Source: Cellulomonas sp.
Lineage (GTDB): Bacteria > Actinomycetota > Actinomycetes > Actinomycetales > Cellulomonadaceae
Reading direction: 5' to 3'
Length of the DNA: 64,000 nucleotides
Assembly (NCBI RefSeq): GCF_015234515.1
Contig: NZ_JADGMY010000011.1
Location: 62,001 to 126,000 of the forward strand
Below are positions 17,557-24,615 of this stretch, piece by piece (the stretch's first letter is position 1; each line of letters starts with the position of its first letter). Position numbers and translations under genes: made by a program. Under the pieces are notes generated by a model, which saw only the letters and a program-made list of their open reading frames with translations, ran no database searches and was not told where the DNA came from.

Positions 17557-18603
17557 GTGGCAGCCCGCACCCCAGCACGACCGTCCCGCAGCACCTCAGG
17601 ATCCGCGCGGGGCCGCGCGGGCGGTGCGTCCGCCGGGGTCCCGTGGACGCAGGCCGCACCGGCCCCCGTGGTCCTCGTGAGCGGTCCGGAGCACCTGCTG
17701 GCCGAGCGCGCGTGCGACCGCATCGTCGAGCTGGCGCGCGCGAACGACCCGGACGTCGAGGTCACGCGGGTGGACGCCGCGACCTACGCGCCGGGCGAGC
17801 TCGCCGTCCTGACGAGCCCGTCGCTGTTCGCCGAGGCCAAGGTCGTCGTCGTCGAGGGGGTCGAGCGTGCCGGGGACGCGTTGCTGGTCGACGCCGAGGC
17901 CTACCTCGCCGCGCCGGTGCCCGACGTGGTGGTGGTGCTGCGGCACGGCGGTGGGCAGCGCGGCAAGCGCCTGCTCGACGCGGCGAAGCGGGAGCAGGTC
18001 CCGACCGTCGGGTGCGAGCCGGTGCGGACCGACGCCGACAAGGCCGCGTTCGTGTCCGAGGAGCTCAAGCGGGCGGGTCGGCGCGCGGACCCGCGGGGCG
18101 TGCGCGCACTGGTGGACGCCGTGGGCTCCGACCTGCGGGAGCTCGCGGCCGCGTGCGCGCAGCTCGTCGCCGACACGACCGGCCTGATCGGTGAAGAGGC
18201 CGTGCAGCGCTACCACGGCGGTCGCGTCGAGGCCACGGGCTTCCAGGTCGCCGACGCAGCCGTCGCCGGGGACGCGGGCCGTGCGGTCGCGCTGCTCCGG
18301 CACGCCCTGGCGACGGGGCTCGACCCGGTGCCCGTCGTCGCCGCGGTCGCGGCGCGCCTGCGCACGCTGGCGAAGGTTGGTGCGGTGCGGGGCCGCGGCG
18401 CGGCCGCGGCACGTGAGCTCGGCATGGCGCCCTGGCAGGTGGACCGCGCCACGCAGGACCTGCGCAGGTGGACCCCGGAGGGTCTCGCGGTCGCCATCGC
18501 GGCCGTGGCCCAGGCCGACGCGGAGGTCAAGGGCGAGGGACGGGACCCGCGGTTCGCCGTGGAGCGGGCGGTCCTGCGGGTCGCCGGAGCAGTGGACCGC
18601 TAG
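17557..18603 (+). CDS. holA: DNA polymerase III delta subunit
   Basis: 348-residue clamp-loader subunit that opens the beta clamp. The N-terminal AAA-like domain starts near residue 28 (APVVLVSGPEHLLAERA), with the conserved TSPSLFAEAKVVVVEGVE segment and VVVVLRHGG. The C-terminal helical collar includes WQVDRATQDLRRWTPEGL and ADAEVKGEGRDPRFAVERAVL. The GTG at 17557 has CAGGCT exactly six bases upstream, a near match to the leaderless -10 seen elsewhere. The longer frame from 17515 adds only unconserved residues. The gene is convergent with the next. Confidence 0.92.
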   Translation: MAARTPARPSRSTSGSARGRAGGASAGVPWTQAAPAPVVLVSGPEHLLAERACDRIVELARANDPDVEVTRVDAATYAPGELAVLTSPSLFAEAKVVVVEGVERAGDALLVDAEAYLAAPVPDVVVVLRHGGGQRGKRLLDAAKREQVPTVGCEPVRTDADKAAFVSEELKRAGRRADPRGVRALVDAVGSDLRELAAACAQLVADTTGLIGEEAVQRYHGGRVEATGFQVADAAVAGDAGRAVALLRHALATGLDPVPVVAAVAARLRTLAKVGAVRGRGAAAARELGMAPWQVDRATQDLRRWTPEGLAVAIAAVAQADAEVKGEGRDPRFAVERAVLRVAGAVDR

Positions 18604-18636
18604 GGCGGAGCGGACGCCCGACGGGCAGCCGGGCGA

Positions 18637-19257
18637 TCAGGCGACGGCGCCGATCAGGGCCGGCCTGCCCAGCGCGTACCCCTGGAGCAGGTCGAACCGC
18701 AGTGCCAGGCACCGCTCCTGCAGCCGCTCGTCGGAGACCCGCTCGGCGACCAGCTGCGCACCGCGGGTCCGCGCCTCGTGCAGTCCGGCCTCACCGAGCC
18801 GGTCGAGGTCGCGGCAGTCCACCTTCACGAAGTCGGCGTGGCAGAGCATCGCGCGCTGGGCAGGTGACGCGGTCCAGTCGTCGAGCGCGACGCGGTAGCC
18901 GCTGTCCCGCAGCCGGGCCAGCCCCGCCATCGTGGCGGCGTCGGCGGGCACGGACTCGACCACCTCGAGGACCAGGCGTCGGTCCGCAGGCGGCAGGGGT
19001 CGCTCGCCGACCAGGAACGCGCGCGTCACGTTGACGAACACGAGGCCCGTCCCGCACGGCGTCCGGGGGCCGTAGAGCGTGTGCAGCACCGATGCGGATG
19101 CCGCGTCCTGCCGGTCAGCCGGCCAGCGGTCCACACCCGCGCTGCGCCCGGAGTGGGAGCGGTACAGGTACTCGTGGCCCAGGACGCCCCCGTCGGGGCG
19201 GCGGATGGGCTGGCGCGCGACCGGGCGGTGCGGCGTCTCGGCTCCGTGGGGTGTCAC
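18637..19257 (-). CDS. YuxH-type EAL domain protein without HDOD
   Basis: 206-residue protein consisting only of an EAL domain of the YuxH type (VARQPI start). EAL domains hydrolyse or bind cyclic di-GMP. Most active-site positions are kept: E29 in HEYLYR (ExLxR), N76 in FVNVTR, E98 and E101 in LEVVES, D126/D127 in ALDDW, K145 and D147 in VKVD, E172 in VAERV and Q192 in LLQGY. The domain is short (usual EAL about 240) and the HDOD half of YuxH is absent. Start GTG at 19257, within the palindrome GGTGTCACACC. It lies in tandem with a diverged paralogue at 19376-20104. Confidence 0.82.
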   Translation of the reverse strand: MTPHGAETPHRPVARQPIRRPDGGVLGHEYLYRSHSGRSAGVDRWPADRQDAASASVLHTLYGPRTPCGTGLVFVNVTRAFLVGERPLPPADRRLVLEVVESVPADAATMAGLARLRDSGYRVALDDWTASPAQRAMLCHADFVKVDCRDLDRLGEAGLHEARTRGAQLVAERVSDERLQERCLALRFDLLQGYALGRPALIGAVA

Positions 19258-19375
19258 ACCATGGGAGAGCGCGGTGCTGGAGGTTCATGACGCGGGTCCG
19301 CACAGACGTCACCCGTTCGGACGTCTCGGCGGAGCGGGACAGCGGTCGGTCGGCGGTGCGGGGGAGCGTCGGCGC

Positions 19376-20104
19376 TCAGTTGCCCACGAGACGGGCGCCT
19401 GCCCGGTCCAGCACACCCGCGCGTTCGATGAGGTTGCCCTGGAAGAGCGTGAAGCCGAGGTCGCGTGCGTGCCGCAGGACGTCCGGCGACTCGACGTACT
19501 CGGCCACGAGCATGGCGCCGAACGAGCGTGCGACGCGGACGACCGGGTGTCCTTCGACGTCGAGGTCGCGCACGTCGACCTTGACGAAGTCGACGTGGGG
19601 CAGGAGGCGGCGCTGCTCGGGGCGGTCCGTGAAGGCGGGCAGCGCGATCCGGAACCCCTGCTCCCGCAGGCGGCGCAGACCCGCCAGCGCGGCGGCGTCG
19701 ACCTCGGCGTTGCTGCTGACCTCGATCACCAGGCGGTCGGGGCGGGCGGGCAGCGGCAGCTCTCCGAGGAGGTGCGCGCGGGGGCACCGGATGAACAGCA
19801 GGCGACCGTGCGCGACGTGCTCGAGGTCCGCGCGTCCGAACGTCGCACGCAGGACGTGGTCCGTGGCGCGCTCGTGCTCGGTACGACCCCAGGTGCGCGC
19901 GATCTCAGGGTGGTGCCCGGGAGACCGGTAGGAGAACTGGTAGGCGAAGGGACGTCCGTGCGCGGAGTAGATCCCCTGGCGCGCGACGAGCACCGGCTCG
20001 TGCGCGATGTGCTGCTCCCAGGCGCGTCTCAGGGCGCGCGGGATCGCCGCGTCGACCGCCGCGCCGAGCTGCGCCAGGATCGCGTCAGCACCATCCGATG
20101 TCAT
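19376..20104 (-). CDS. Degenerate EAL domain paralogue, probably inactive
   Basis: 242-residue paralogue of the downstream gene. It keeps the YuxH-like start (LVARQGIYSAHGRPFAYQFS), FVKVDVRD, LVAEYVES and LFQGNLI. It has lost the ExLxR glutamate (AYQFSYR), the Asn of FVNxT (now LFIRCPR) and the DD pair (now ALPAF). These are metal and catalytic positions of phosphodiesterases, so hydrolysis of cyclic di-GMP is unlikely; ligand sensing or protein binding is possible. ATG at 20104 is chosen because the conserved part begins after an N-terminal helix (about 1-40). Tandem duplication with the next gene; 118 bases separate them. It is divergent from the small peptide gene at 20301. Confidence 0.8.
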   Translation of the reverse strand: MTSDGADAILAQLGAAVDAAIPRALRRAWEQHIAHEPVLVARQGIYSAHGRPFAYQFSYRSPGHHPEIARTWGRTEHERATDHVLRATFGRADLEHVAHGRLLFIRCPRAHLLGELPLPARPDRLVIEVSSNAEVDAAALAGLRRLREQGFRIALPAFTDRPEQRRLLPHVDFVKVDVRDLDVEGHPVVRVARSFGAMLVAEYVESPDVLRHARDLGFTLFQGNLIERAGVLDRAGARLVGN

Positions 20105-20202
20105 GGCCCCTATGACACCACAAGTCCGGACATGTGATCGTCCGGTCGCAGGGTGGAATCTGGACAAACCCGTTCGGCTCACCGGGGTGTTCGCGTGGAT
20201 CC

Positions 20203-20218
20203 GGGTGATGTGTCACCC
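20203..20218. promoter_or_regulatory. Perfect inverted repeat, candidate operator
   Basis: GGGTGA-TGTG-TCACCC, a perfect 6-4-6 palindrome in the 196-base region between the divergent EAL gene and the small peptide gene, 83 bases before the peptide ATG. The size fits a dimeric HTH regulator site. The binding protein is unknown. Confidence 0.45.
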
Positions 20219-20300
20219 TGTCGGCGACGTGTCCCGACCCTGGCGGGCCGTCGGAGTGTCGTCCCCAGGGAGCCTGAAAGCCCCTTGACAGGAGAACGCC

Positions 20301-20426
20301 ATGAAGCACCTCGCCAGCGCGATCGCCGCTCTCGCCATCGTCGGCTCGCTCGTTGTCGGCGCCCCTGCAGTGACCGCCTCCGTGTCCGTCAACGGTCCCG
20401 GCGGCTGCTGCAAGGACTACATCTGA
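20301..20426 (+). CDS. Small secreted peptide (41 aa), candidate signalling peptide
   Basis: An ORF too short for routine calling. The ATG at 20301 has AGGAG six bases upstream. The product begins MKHLASAIAALAIVGSLVVG, a textbook Sec signal peptide (basic n-region, hydrophobic core), with a signal peptidase I site after residue 26 (APAVTA). The remaining 15 residues, SVSVNGPGGCCKDYI, contain a Gly-Gly followed by a vicinal Cys pair and a short tail. The gene is followed after 12 bases by a long hairpin terminator, so it is its own unit, and then by an HTH-TPR regulator in the same direction. It could be a peptide pheromone, a metal-binding or disulfide-bonded peptide, or a bacteriocin-like product. 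No homologue is known to me. Confidence 0.72.
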   Translation: MKHLASAIAALAIVGSLVVGAPAVTASVSVNGPGGCCKDYI

Positions 20427-20438
20427 GACGCAGTCGGG

Positions 20439-20474
20439 GGGTGCGGCGTGCGACATCCGTCGCGCGCCGCACCC
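20439..20474 (+). terminator. Strong hairpin terminator after the small peptide gene
   Basis: A perfect 10-bp stem (GGGTGCGGCG / CGCCGCACCC), extended inward by further pairing (one G-U) to about 15 bp with a 6-base loop. It starts 12 bases after the peptide stop codon. It lacks a T-run, which is usual for high-GC actinobacteria. Confidence 0.75.
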
Positions 20475-20563
20475 GTCGGGGCGCGGGACGACCCGCGTTC
20501 CCGGCCACGGCCGTCGCAGCGTCGCGACGTGCCGTGCGCGACAGGGGGATGGTAATCACGGTC

Positions 20564-20580
20564 GTCATACGTACAATGAC
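20564..20580. promoter_or_regulatory. Inverted repeat over the regulator promoter
   Basis: GTCAT-N7-ATGAC spans the -10 box of the HTH-TPR gene and ends five bases before its ATG. The position would suit autoregulation by the encoded protein. The arms are short, so chance is possible. Confidence 0.4.
20572..20577 (+). promoter_or_regulatory. -10 box of the HTH-TPR regulator (near-leaderless)
   Basis: TACAAT, one base off the consensus, ends eight bases before the ATG at 20586. No ribosome-binding site precedes the ATG. Both facts point to a transcript starting at or within a base or two of the initiation codon. No clear -35 is present. Confidence 0.55.
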
Positions 20581-20585
20581 TTCTC

Positions 20586-21914
20586 ATGACGACAATCGGT
20601 GACCGGGTGCGCGAGGCGCGGTTGGCTGCGGGGCTCTCCCAGACGGCCCTGGCGGGCAGCGCCTTCTCGCCCAGCTACATCTCCCTCATCGAGGCGGGGC
20701 ACCGTGAACCCACGGACGCGGCCCTCGGGGTGCTCGCCGATCGGCTGGGCACCACCCTCGAGTTCCTCAAGCACGGTGAGGACGGGCCCAACGAGGCCCG
20801 CACCCGGCTCGAGCTCGACTACGCCAGGCTGGACCTCGCCAGCGGCGACGCGGGCGGTGCCGCCCACCGCATCACCGCGCTCGACCTGACGGTCGTGACC
20901 CCGGTCCTGCGCGTGGAGGCGCTGACGACGCTGGCGCGCGCCCACGAGCTCCTGGGGGAGCTCGAGACGGCCATCACGCTGCTCGAGCCGCTGCTCACCG
21001 AGACGCAGCAGCGGCCCGACCACTTGCGGGCGGCTGTCCTCACCACGGCGCTCGTCGGGTGCTACCTGGAGGCGGGCGACCTGCACCGGGCGGTGGAGGT
21101 CGGTGAGCGGACGCTGGCCGACCTGGACAGCGCGGACCTCGTCGGGACCGACGAGCACCTGCGCCTGGCCTCGACGGTGCTGTGGGCGTACGTCGAGCGC
21201 GGCGACCTGCTCTACGCCACCCACCGCGCGGCGGAGCTGGTCCGCCTGGCGGAGTCGCTCGGCACGCCGCGCGGACGGGGGAGCGTGTACTGGAACGCCG
21301 CGCTGGTGGCCGAGCAGCGCCGCGACTACGAGCTCGCGCAGCGGTACACCGAGCGGGCCCTCGCGCTGCTGTCGGAGGGTGAGCCGGATCGCGACCTCCC
21401 GCGCCTACGGGTGAACTACGCGTGGCTGCTGCTGCGTTCCGAGCCGGCCGACCCCCGTGCTGCGCTGGCGCAGATCGACAAGGCGGAGCCCGGGCTGCAG
21501 GTCGTCGGCTCGGCCCTCGACGTGGCGCGGCTCCAGGTCGAGCGGTCGCGTGCCCACCTCCTGCTCGGTGACGAGGCTGCGGCGGAGGCGGACGCGCGGG
21601 CTGCGCTGGCCGGTCTCGGCGACGCCCCTCGGCTCGAGGCGGCTGCGGCGCACATCGCGCTGGGCGACGTCCTCGATGCCCGCGGCGACCACGAGGGTGC
21701 GGCCAAGGCGTTCCAGTGGGGCGCGGACATGCTCGGCATGATGGCGGCGACCCGGCACTCGGCCGGCGTCTGGCGCGATCTGGGCGACCGGTACCTGCGG
21801 CGTGGTGACGTCGACGCGGCTGCGCGGGCGTTCGACCGTGCGCTGCGCGAGGCGGGCTTCCAGCCGTCGGTGCCGACGGGCGCCCCGCGCCAGACGTGGT
21901 CGCTCGGCGGCTGA
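20586..21914 (+). CDS. XRE-family HTH regulator with TPR domain (RRNPP-like architecture)
   Basis: 442-residue cytoplasmic regulator. Residues 4-60 are an XRE helix-turn-helix (GDRVREARLAAGLSQTALA, then SPSYISLIEAGHREPT). Residues about 75-430 form repeated helix pairs of tetratricopeptide type (ALTTLARAHELLGELETAI, RVNYAWLLL, DVLDARGDHEGAAKAF, DLGDRYLRRGDVDAAARAFD). HTH plus a C-terminal TPR superhelix is the architecture of peptide-binding RRNPP regulators (PlcR, Rgg, PrgX), though many actinobacterial proteins of this shape have no known ligand. It sits 159 bases after the small secreted peptide gene, in the same direction, and ends at a 40-bp palindromic terminator shared with rpsT. Confidence 0.85.
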   Translation: MTTIGDRVREARLAAGLSQTALAGSAFSPSYISLIEAGHREPTDAALGVLADRLGTTLEFLKHGEDGPNEARTRLELDYARLDLASGDAGGAAHRITALDLTVVTPVLRVEALTTLARAHELLGELETAITLLEPLLTETQQRPDHLRAAVLTTALVGCYLEAGDLHRAVEVGERTLADLDSADLVGTDEHLRLASTVLWAYVERGDLLYATHRAAELVRLAESLGTPRGRGSVYWNAALVAEQRRDYELAQRYTERALALLSEGEPDRDLPRLRVNYAWLLLRSEPADPRAALAQIDKAEPGLQVVGSALDVARLQVERSRAHLLLGDEAAAEADARAALAGLGDAPRLEAAAAHIALGDVLDARGDHEGAAKAFQWGADMLGMMAATRHSAGVWRDLGDRYLRRGDVDAAARAFDRALREAGFQPSVPTGAPRQTWSLGG

Positions 21915-21926
21915 TCTGCCACCGAC

Positions 21927-21966
21927 GTCGGAAGGGCGGTACCCCGCGGGGTACCGCCCTTCCGAC
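21927..21966. terminator. 40-bp perfect palindrome, bidirectional terminator
   Basis: Twenty bases beginning GTCGGAAGGGCGG are followed immediately by their exact reverse complement, with no spacer. It lies 12 bases after the regulator stop and 55 bases beyond the rpsT stop on the other strand, so it can end both convergent transcripts. It is unusually long and exact for a terminator. Confidence 0.75.
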
Positions 21967-22021
21967 ATTGGTGCGGGACCTTGCGGTCCGGCGCGCGCAG
22001 GTGGAAGCTGCGCGGGGTGCC

Positions 22022-22282
22022 TCAGAGGCTGTTGACGGCCTTGGACAGCGCCGACTTGCGGTTGGCGGCCTGGTTGGCGTGGATCACGCCCTTGGACACC
22101 GCCTTGTCGAGCTTGCGGGCTGCGACGACGAGCGCAGTGCTCGCCGCCTCCTTGTCGCCACCGGCGACGGCCTCGCGGACGCGACGCACGTACGTCTTGA
22201 GCTCCGACTTCACTGCCTTGTTGCGCAGCCGGGCCTTCTCGTTCGTGCCGATGCGCTTGATCTGGGACTTGATGTTCGCCAC
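22022..22282 (-). CDS. rpsT: 30S ribosomal protein S20
   Basis: 86-residue primary 16S-rRNA-binding protein of the small subunit. The sequence [20 protein letters not shown] at the N-terminus and the basic helical body with [19 protein letters not shown] are characteristic. It starts with GTG at 22282, preceded by AGAGAG. The mRNA probably has a leader of several tens of bases in 22283-22391; I could not place its promoter with confidence. Length equals the family norm. Confidence 0.97.
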   Translation of the reverse strand: MANIKSQIKRIGTNEKARLRNKAVKSELKTYVRRVREAVAGGDKEAASTALVVAARKLDKAVSKGVIHANQAANRKSALSKAVNSL

Positions 22283-22391
22283 GTGTGGACTCTCTTGGGT
22301 AGGTCGCCGAAGCGATCTGACAGGTCGTAGAGGGCATGCGCAGCGCCAGGACTGGGGCGTGGGGACACCCGCGGGAAAGGCCTGCGCCCGC

Positions 22392-22411
22392 GCCCGCCGA
22401 CCCAGGCGGGC
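22392..22411 (-). terminator. Hairpin after the PemK/MazF-like gene
   Basis: GCCCGCC-TGGGTC-GGCGGGC (minus strand), a 7-bp stem starting about 16 bases after the TAA of the upstream minus-strand gene. It would separate that gene from rpsT. Confidence 0.5.
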
Positions 22412-22426
22412 ACGCAGTTCGACATG

Positions 22427-22945
22427 TTACCAGCCGTGCACCTGGCCGGCGGCGCGCACCACGGCGGCGTACCGGTCCGGGTCCAGGGCGGCGCCCTCGC
22501 GGCGGACCTCGACGGCGGGCAGCCGCAGCAGGCGGTCCAGACGCACCTCGCTGGGCCGACCCTGCCGGTCCCACCCGCCCGCACCGACGTCGAGCCACAG
22601 GCGCCCGCGGCGTGCCTCGTCCGCCGCGTCACGGTCGTGGTCCTTGCTCGTGAGCATCAGTCCGACGACGGTGCCGCCCTCGACGGCCACCACCAGGACG
22701 GGTCGGTCCTTGCCCCGTGCCGGGTCGTCCTCGTACGGCACCCACGTCCAGACGACCTCGCCCGGGTCGGGGCGCCCGTCGGCGCGAGGCGCGTACGCGG
22801 GGCGCAGGTCTGCACGGGTCCGGGACGACGACGCGCGGTCCCCACGTGACGACGTTCCGGCGGTCGCGGAGGCGCCGGGCCGCGACGTCGTCAGGAGCCG
22901 GCGGGCCGCGCCCCGCAGCGCCGCGCGCCAGCGTCGTTCGGTCAC
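22427..22945 (-). CDS. Solitary PemK/MazF-family-like protein
   Basis: 172-residue protein. After a basic, poorly ordered N-terminus (about 1-55) comes a MazF/PemK-fold core: PDPGEVVWTWVPYEDDP, then GKDRPVLVVA, LMLTSKDHDR and EVRLDRLLRLP. MazF proteins are endoribonucleases paired with an antitoxin. No antitoxin gene is adjacent on either side, and the core carries an insertion (DEARRGRLWLDVGAGGWD). This solitary form recurs next to rpsT in actinobacteria and may not be a toxin. The GTG at 22945 is preceded at eight bases by TAGGCT on its strand. Confidence 0.78.
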   Translation of the reverse strand: MTERRWRAALRGAARRLLTTSRPGASATAGTSSRGDRASSSRTRADLRPAYAPRADGRPDPGEVVWTWVPYEDDPARGKDRPVLVVAVEGGTVVGLMLTSKDHDRDAADEARRGRLWLDVGAGGWDRQGRPSEVRLDRLLRLPAVEVRREGAALDPDRYAAVVRAAGQVHGW

Positions 22946-23022
22946 GGTGGCCGAGCCTAGCGTCGGCCGCGCGCCCCGGAGCGGGCCTCGCCCCACGTAA
23001 CGCGGCGTTGACACAGGCCGAC

Positions 23023-23028
23023 TAGATT
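23023..23028 (+). promoter_or_regulatory. -10 box, leaderless type (TAGATT-N6-ATG)
   Basis: TAGATT ends six bases before the ATG at 23035. A perfect TTGACA lies upstream at 23008-23013, but only nine bases from the -10, too close for a normal sigma-70-type spacer. Confidence 0.55.
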
Positions 23029-23034
23029 CGCGCC

Positions 23035-24615
23035 ATGGCGGACCTCTTCGACGACTACCCGGCGGGGCCCGCGTGGGACGAGATGATCGGTCCCGGGGGC
23101 GAGGTGCGCGCCGCCTACCGGCATGTGCACTCAGCCCTGGCGCAGCTCTCGGCGGGTGAGCTGCGCGCCCGCGCCGACACCCTCGCGCGCTCGTACCTCA
23201 AGCAGGGCGTGACCTTCGACTTCGCGGGCGAGGAGCGGCCGTTCCCGCTGGACGTCGTCCCGCGCGTCATGGCGGGCGACGAGTGGGACCACGTCGCTCC
23301 CGGCGTCGCGCAGCGCGTCCGGGCGCTCGAGGCGTTCCTCGCGGACGTCTACGGGCCGCAGAAGGCCATCGCCGACGGCGTGGTGCCGCGGTCGGTGGTG
23401 GTCTCCTCCCACCACTTCCACCGGGCGGCTCGCGGCATCGAACCGCCCAACGGCGTGCGCGTGCACGTCTCGGGCATCGACCTGGTCCGCGACTCCCTCG
23501 GCGGCTGGCGCGTGCTGGAGGACAACGTGCGCGTGCCGTCGGGCGTCAGCTACGTCCTGTCGAACCGGCGCGCGATGGCGCAGACCTTCCCGGAGCTGTT
23601 CGCCGCGCTGCGGATCCGGCCCGTCGTGGACTATCCCCGGCGGCTGCTCGCGGCGCTGACCGCGGCGGCACCGCACGGCGTCGACGACCCGACGGTCGTC
23701 GTCCTGACCCCGGGCGTCTTCAACTCGGCGTACTTCGAGCACACGCTGCTGGCCCGCACGATGGGCGTCGAGCTCGTCGAGGGTCGCGACCTGTACGTCT
23801 CCGGCGGCCGGGTGTGGATGCGCACGACGCAGGGACGCCGCCGGGTCGACGTCATCTACCGGCGCGTCGACGACGAGTACATCGACCCCGTGACGTTCCG
23901 CTCCGACTCGTTCCTCGGGTGCCCGGGGCTCATGACGTGCGCCCGGCTCGGCAACGTGACCATCGCGAACGCCGTCGGCAACGGCGTCGCCGACGACAAG
24001 CTGCTCTACACCTACGTGCCCGACCTCATCCGCTACCACCTGGGGGAGGAGCCGATCCTGCCCAACGTCGACACGTGGCGGCTGGAGGACCCGCAGGCGC
24101 TCGAGGAGGTCCTCGACCGGTTGCACGAGCTGGTGGTCAAGCCCGTCGACGGGTCCGGCGGCAAGGGCCTCGTGGTCGGTCCGCGGGCGACGCGTGCCGA
24201 GCTCGACGTGCTGCGGGGGCGGCTGCAGGAGGATCCGCGGGGCTGGATCGCCCAGCCCGTCGTGCAGCTGTCCACCGTGCCGACGCTCGTCGAGGACGGC
24301 CTGCGCCCCCGCCACGTCGACCTGCGACCGTTCGCGGTCAACGACGGCGACTCGGTCTACGTCCTGCCCGGCGGCCTGACGCGGGTGGCGCTCCCGGAGG
24401 GCCAGCTCATCGTCAACTCCTCGCAGGGTGGTGGGTCGAAGGACACCTGGGTGCTCGGGGGGCGCGTCCCGCGTCGCGCGCAGGCCCAGAGCCAGTCCCT
24501 GCCGCAGGCCGTGCCCAAGGACGCGTCGGTGCCGATCGACTCGAACCCCTCGGACGCGCGGGCGCAGGTCATGCAGCAGCAGCAGCAGCGGACGACGGGG
24601 GCCACGACGTGCTGA
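23035..24615 (+). CDS. Circularly permuted ATP-grasp protein (type 2)
   Basis: 526-residue member of the circularly permuted ATP-grasp family (DUF404/DUF407), predicted ATP-dependent carboxylate-amine ligases. Features: FDDYPAGPAWDEMIGPGG start, GVRVHVSGIDLVRDS, the WRVLEDNVRVPSGVSYVL block, VDVIYRRVDDEYIDP, VANAVGNGVADDKLLYTYVP-like region (read as IANAVGNGVADDKLLYTYV), the Gly-rich VDGSGGKGLVVGP nucleotide loop and NSSQGGGSKDTWV near the C-terminus. It heads a three-gene unit with an alpha-E protein and a transglutaminase-like protease, a conserved trio thought to build and process an unknown peptide. The next start overlaps by seven bases. Confidence 0.94.
   Translation: MADLFDDYPAGPAWDEMIGPGGEVRAAYRHVHSALAQLSAGELRARADTLARSYLKQGVTFDFAGEERPFPLDVVPRVMAGDEWDHVAPGVAQRVRALEAFLADVYGPQKAIADGVVPRSVVVSSHHFHRAARGIEPPNGVRVHVSGIDLVRDSLGGWRVLEDNVRVPSGVSYVLSNRRAMAQTFPELFAALRIRPVVDYPRRLLAALTAAAPHGVDDPTVVVLTPGVFNSAYFEHTLLARTMGVELVEGRDLYVSGGRVWMRTTQGRRRVDVIYRRVDDEYIDPVTFRSDSFLGCPGLMTCARLGNVTIANAVGNGVADDKLLYTYVPDLIRYHLGEEPILPNVDTWRLEDPQALEEVLDRLHELVVKPVDGSGGKGLVVGPRATRAELDVLRGRLQEDPRGWIAQPVVQLSTVPTLVEDGLRPRHVDLRPFAVNDGDSVYVLPGGLTRVALPEGQLIVNSSQGGGSKDTWVLGGRVPRRAQAQSQSLPQAVPKDASVPIDSNPSDARAQVMQQQQQRTTGATTC

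Noticed and set aside
20285..20290. TTGACA just before the small peptide gene as a -35 element
   Set aside because: It is immediately followed by the ribosome-binding site and start codon, leaving no room for a -10 or transcription start for this gene.
23008..23028. TTGACA plus TAGATT as a classic -35/-10 promoter
   Set aside because: The spacer is only nine bases, too short for a normal housekeeping sigma factor; the -10 was kept and the TTGACA treated as coincidental.
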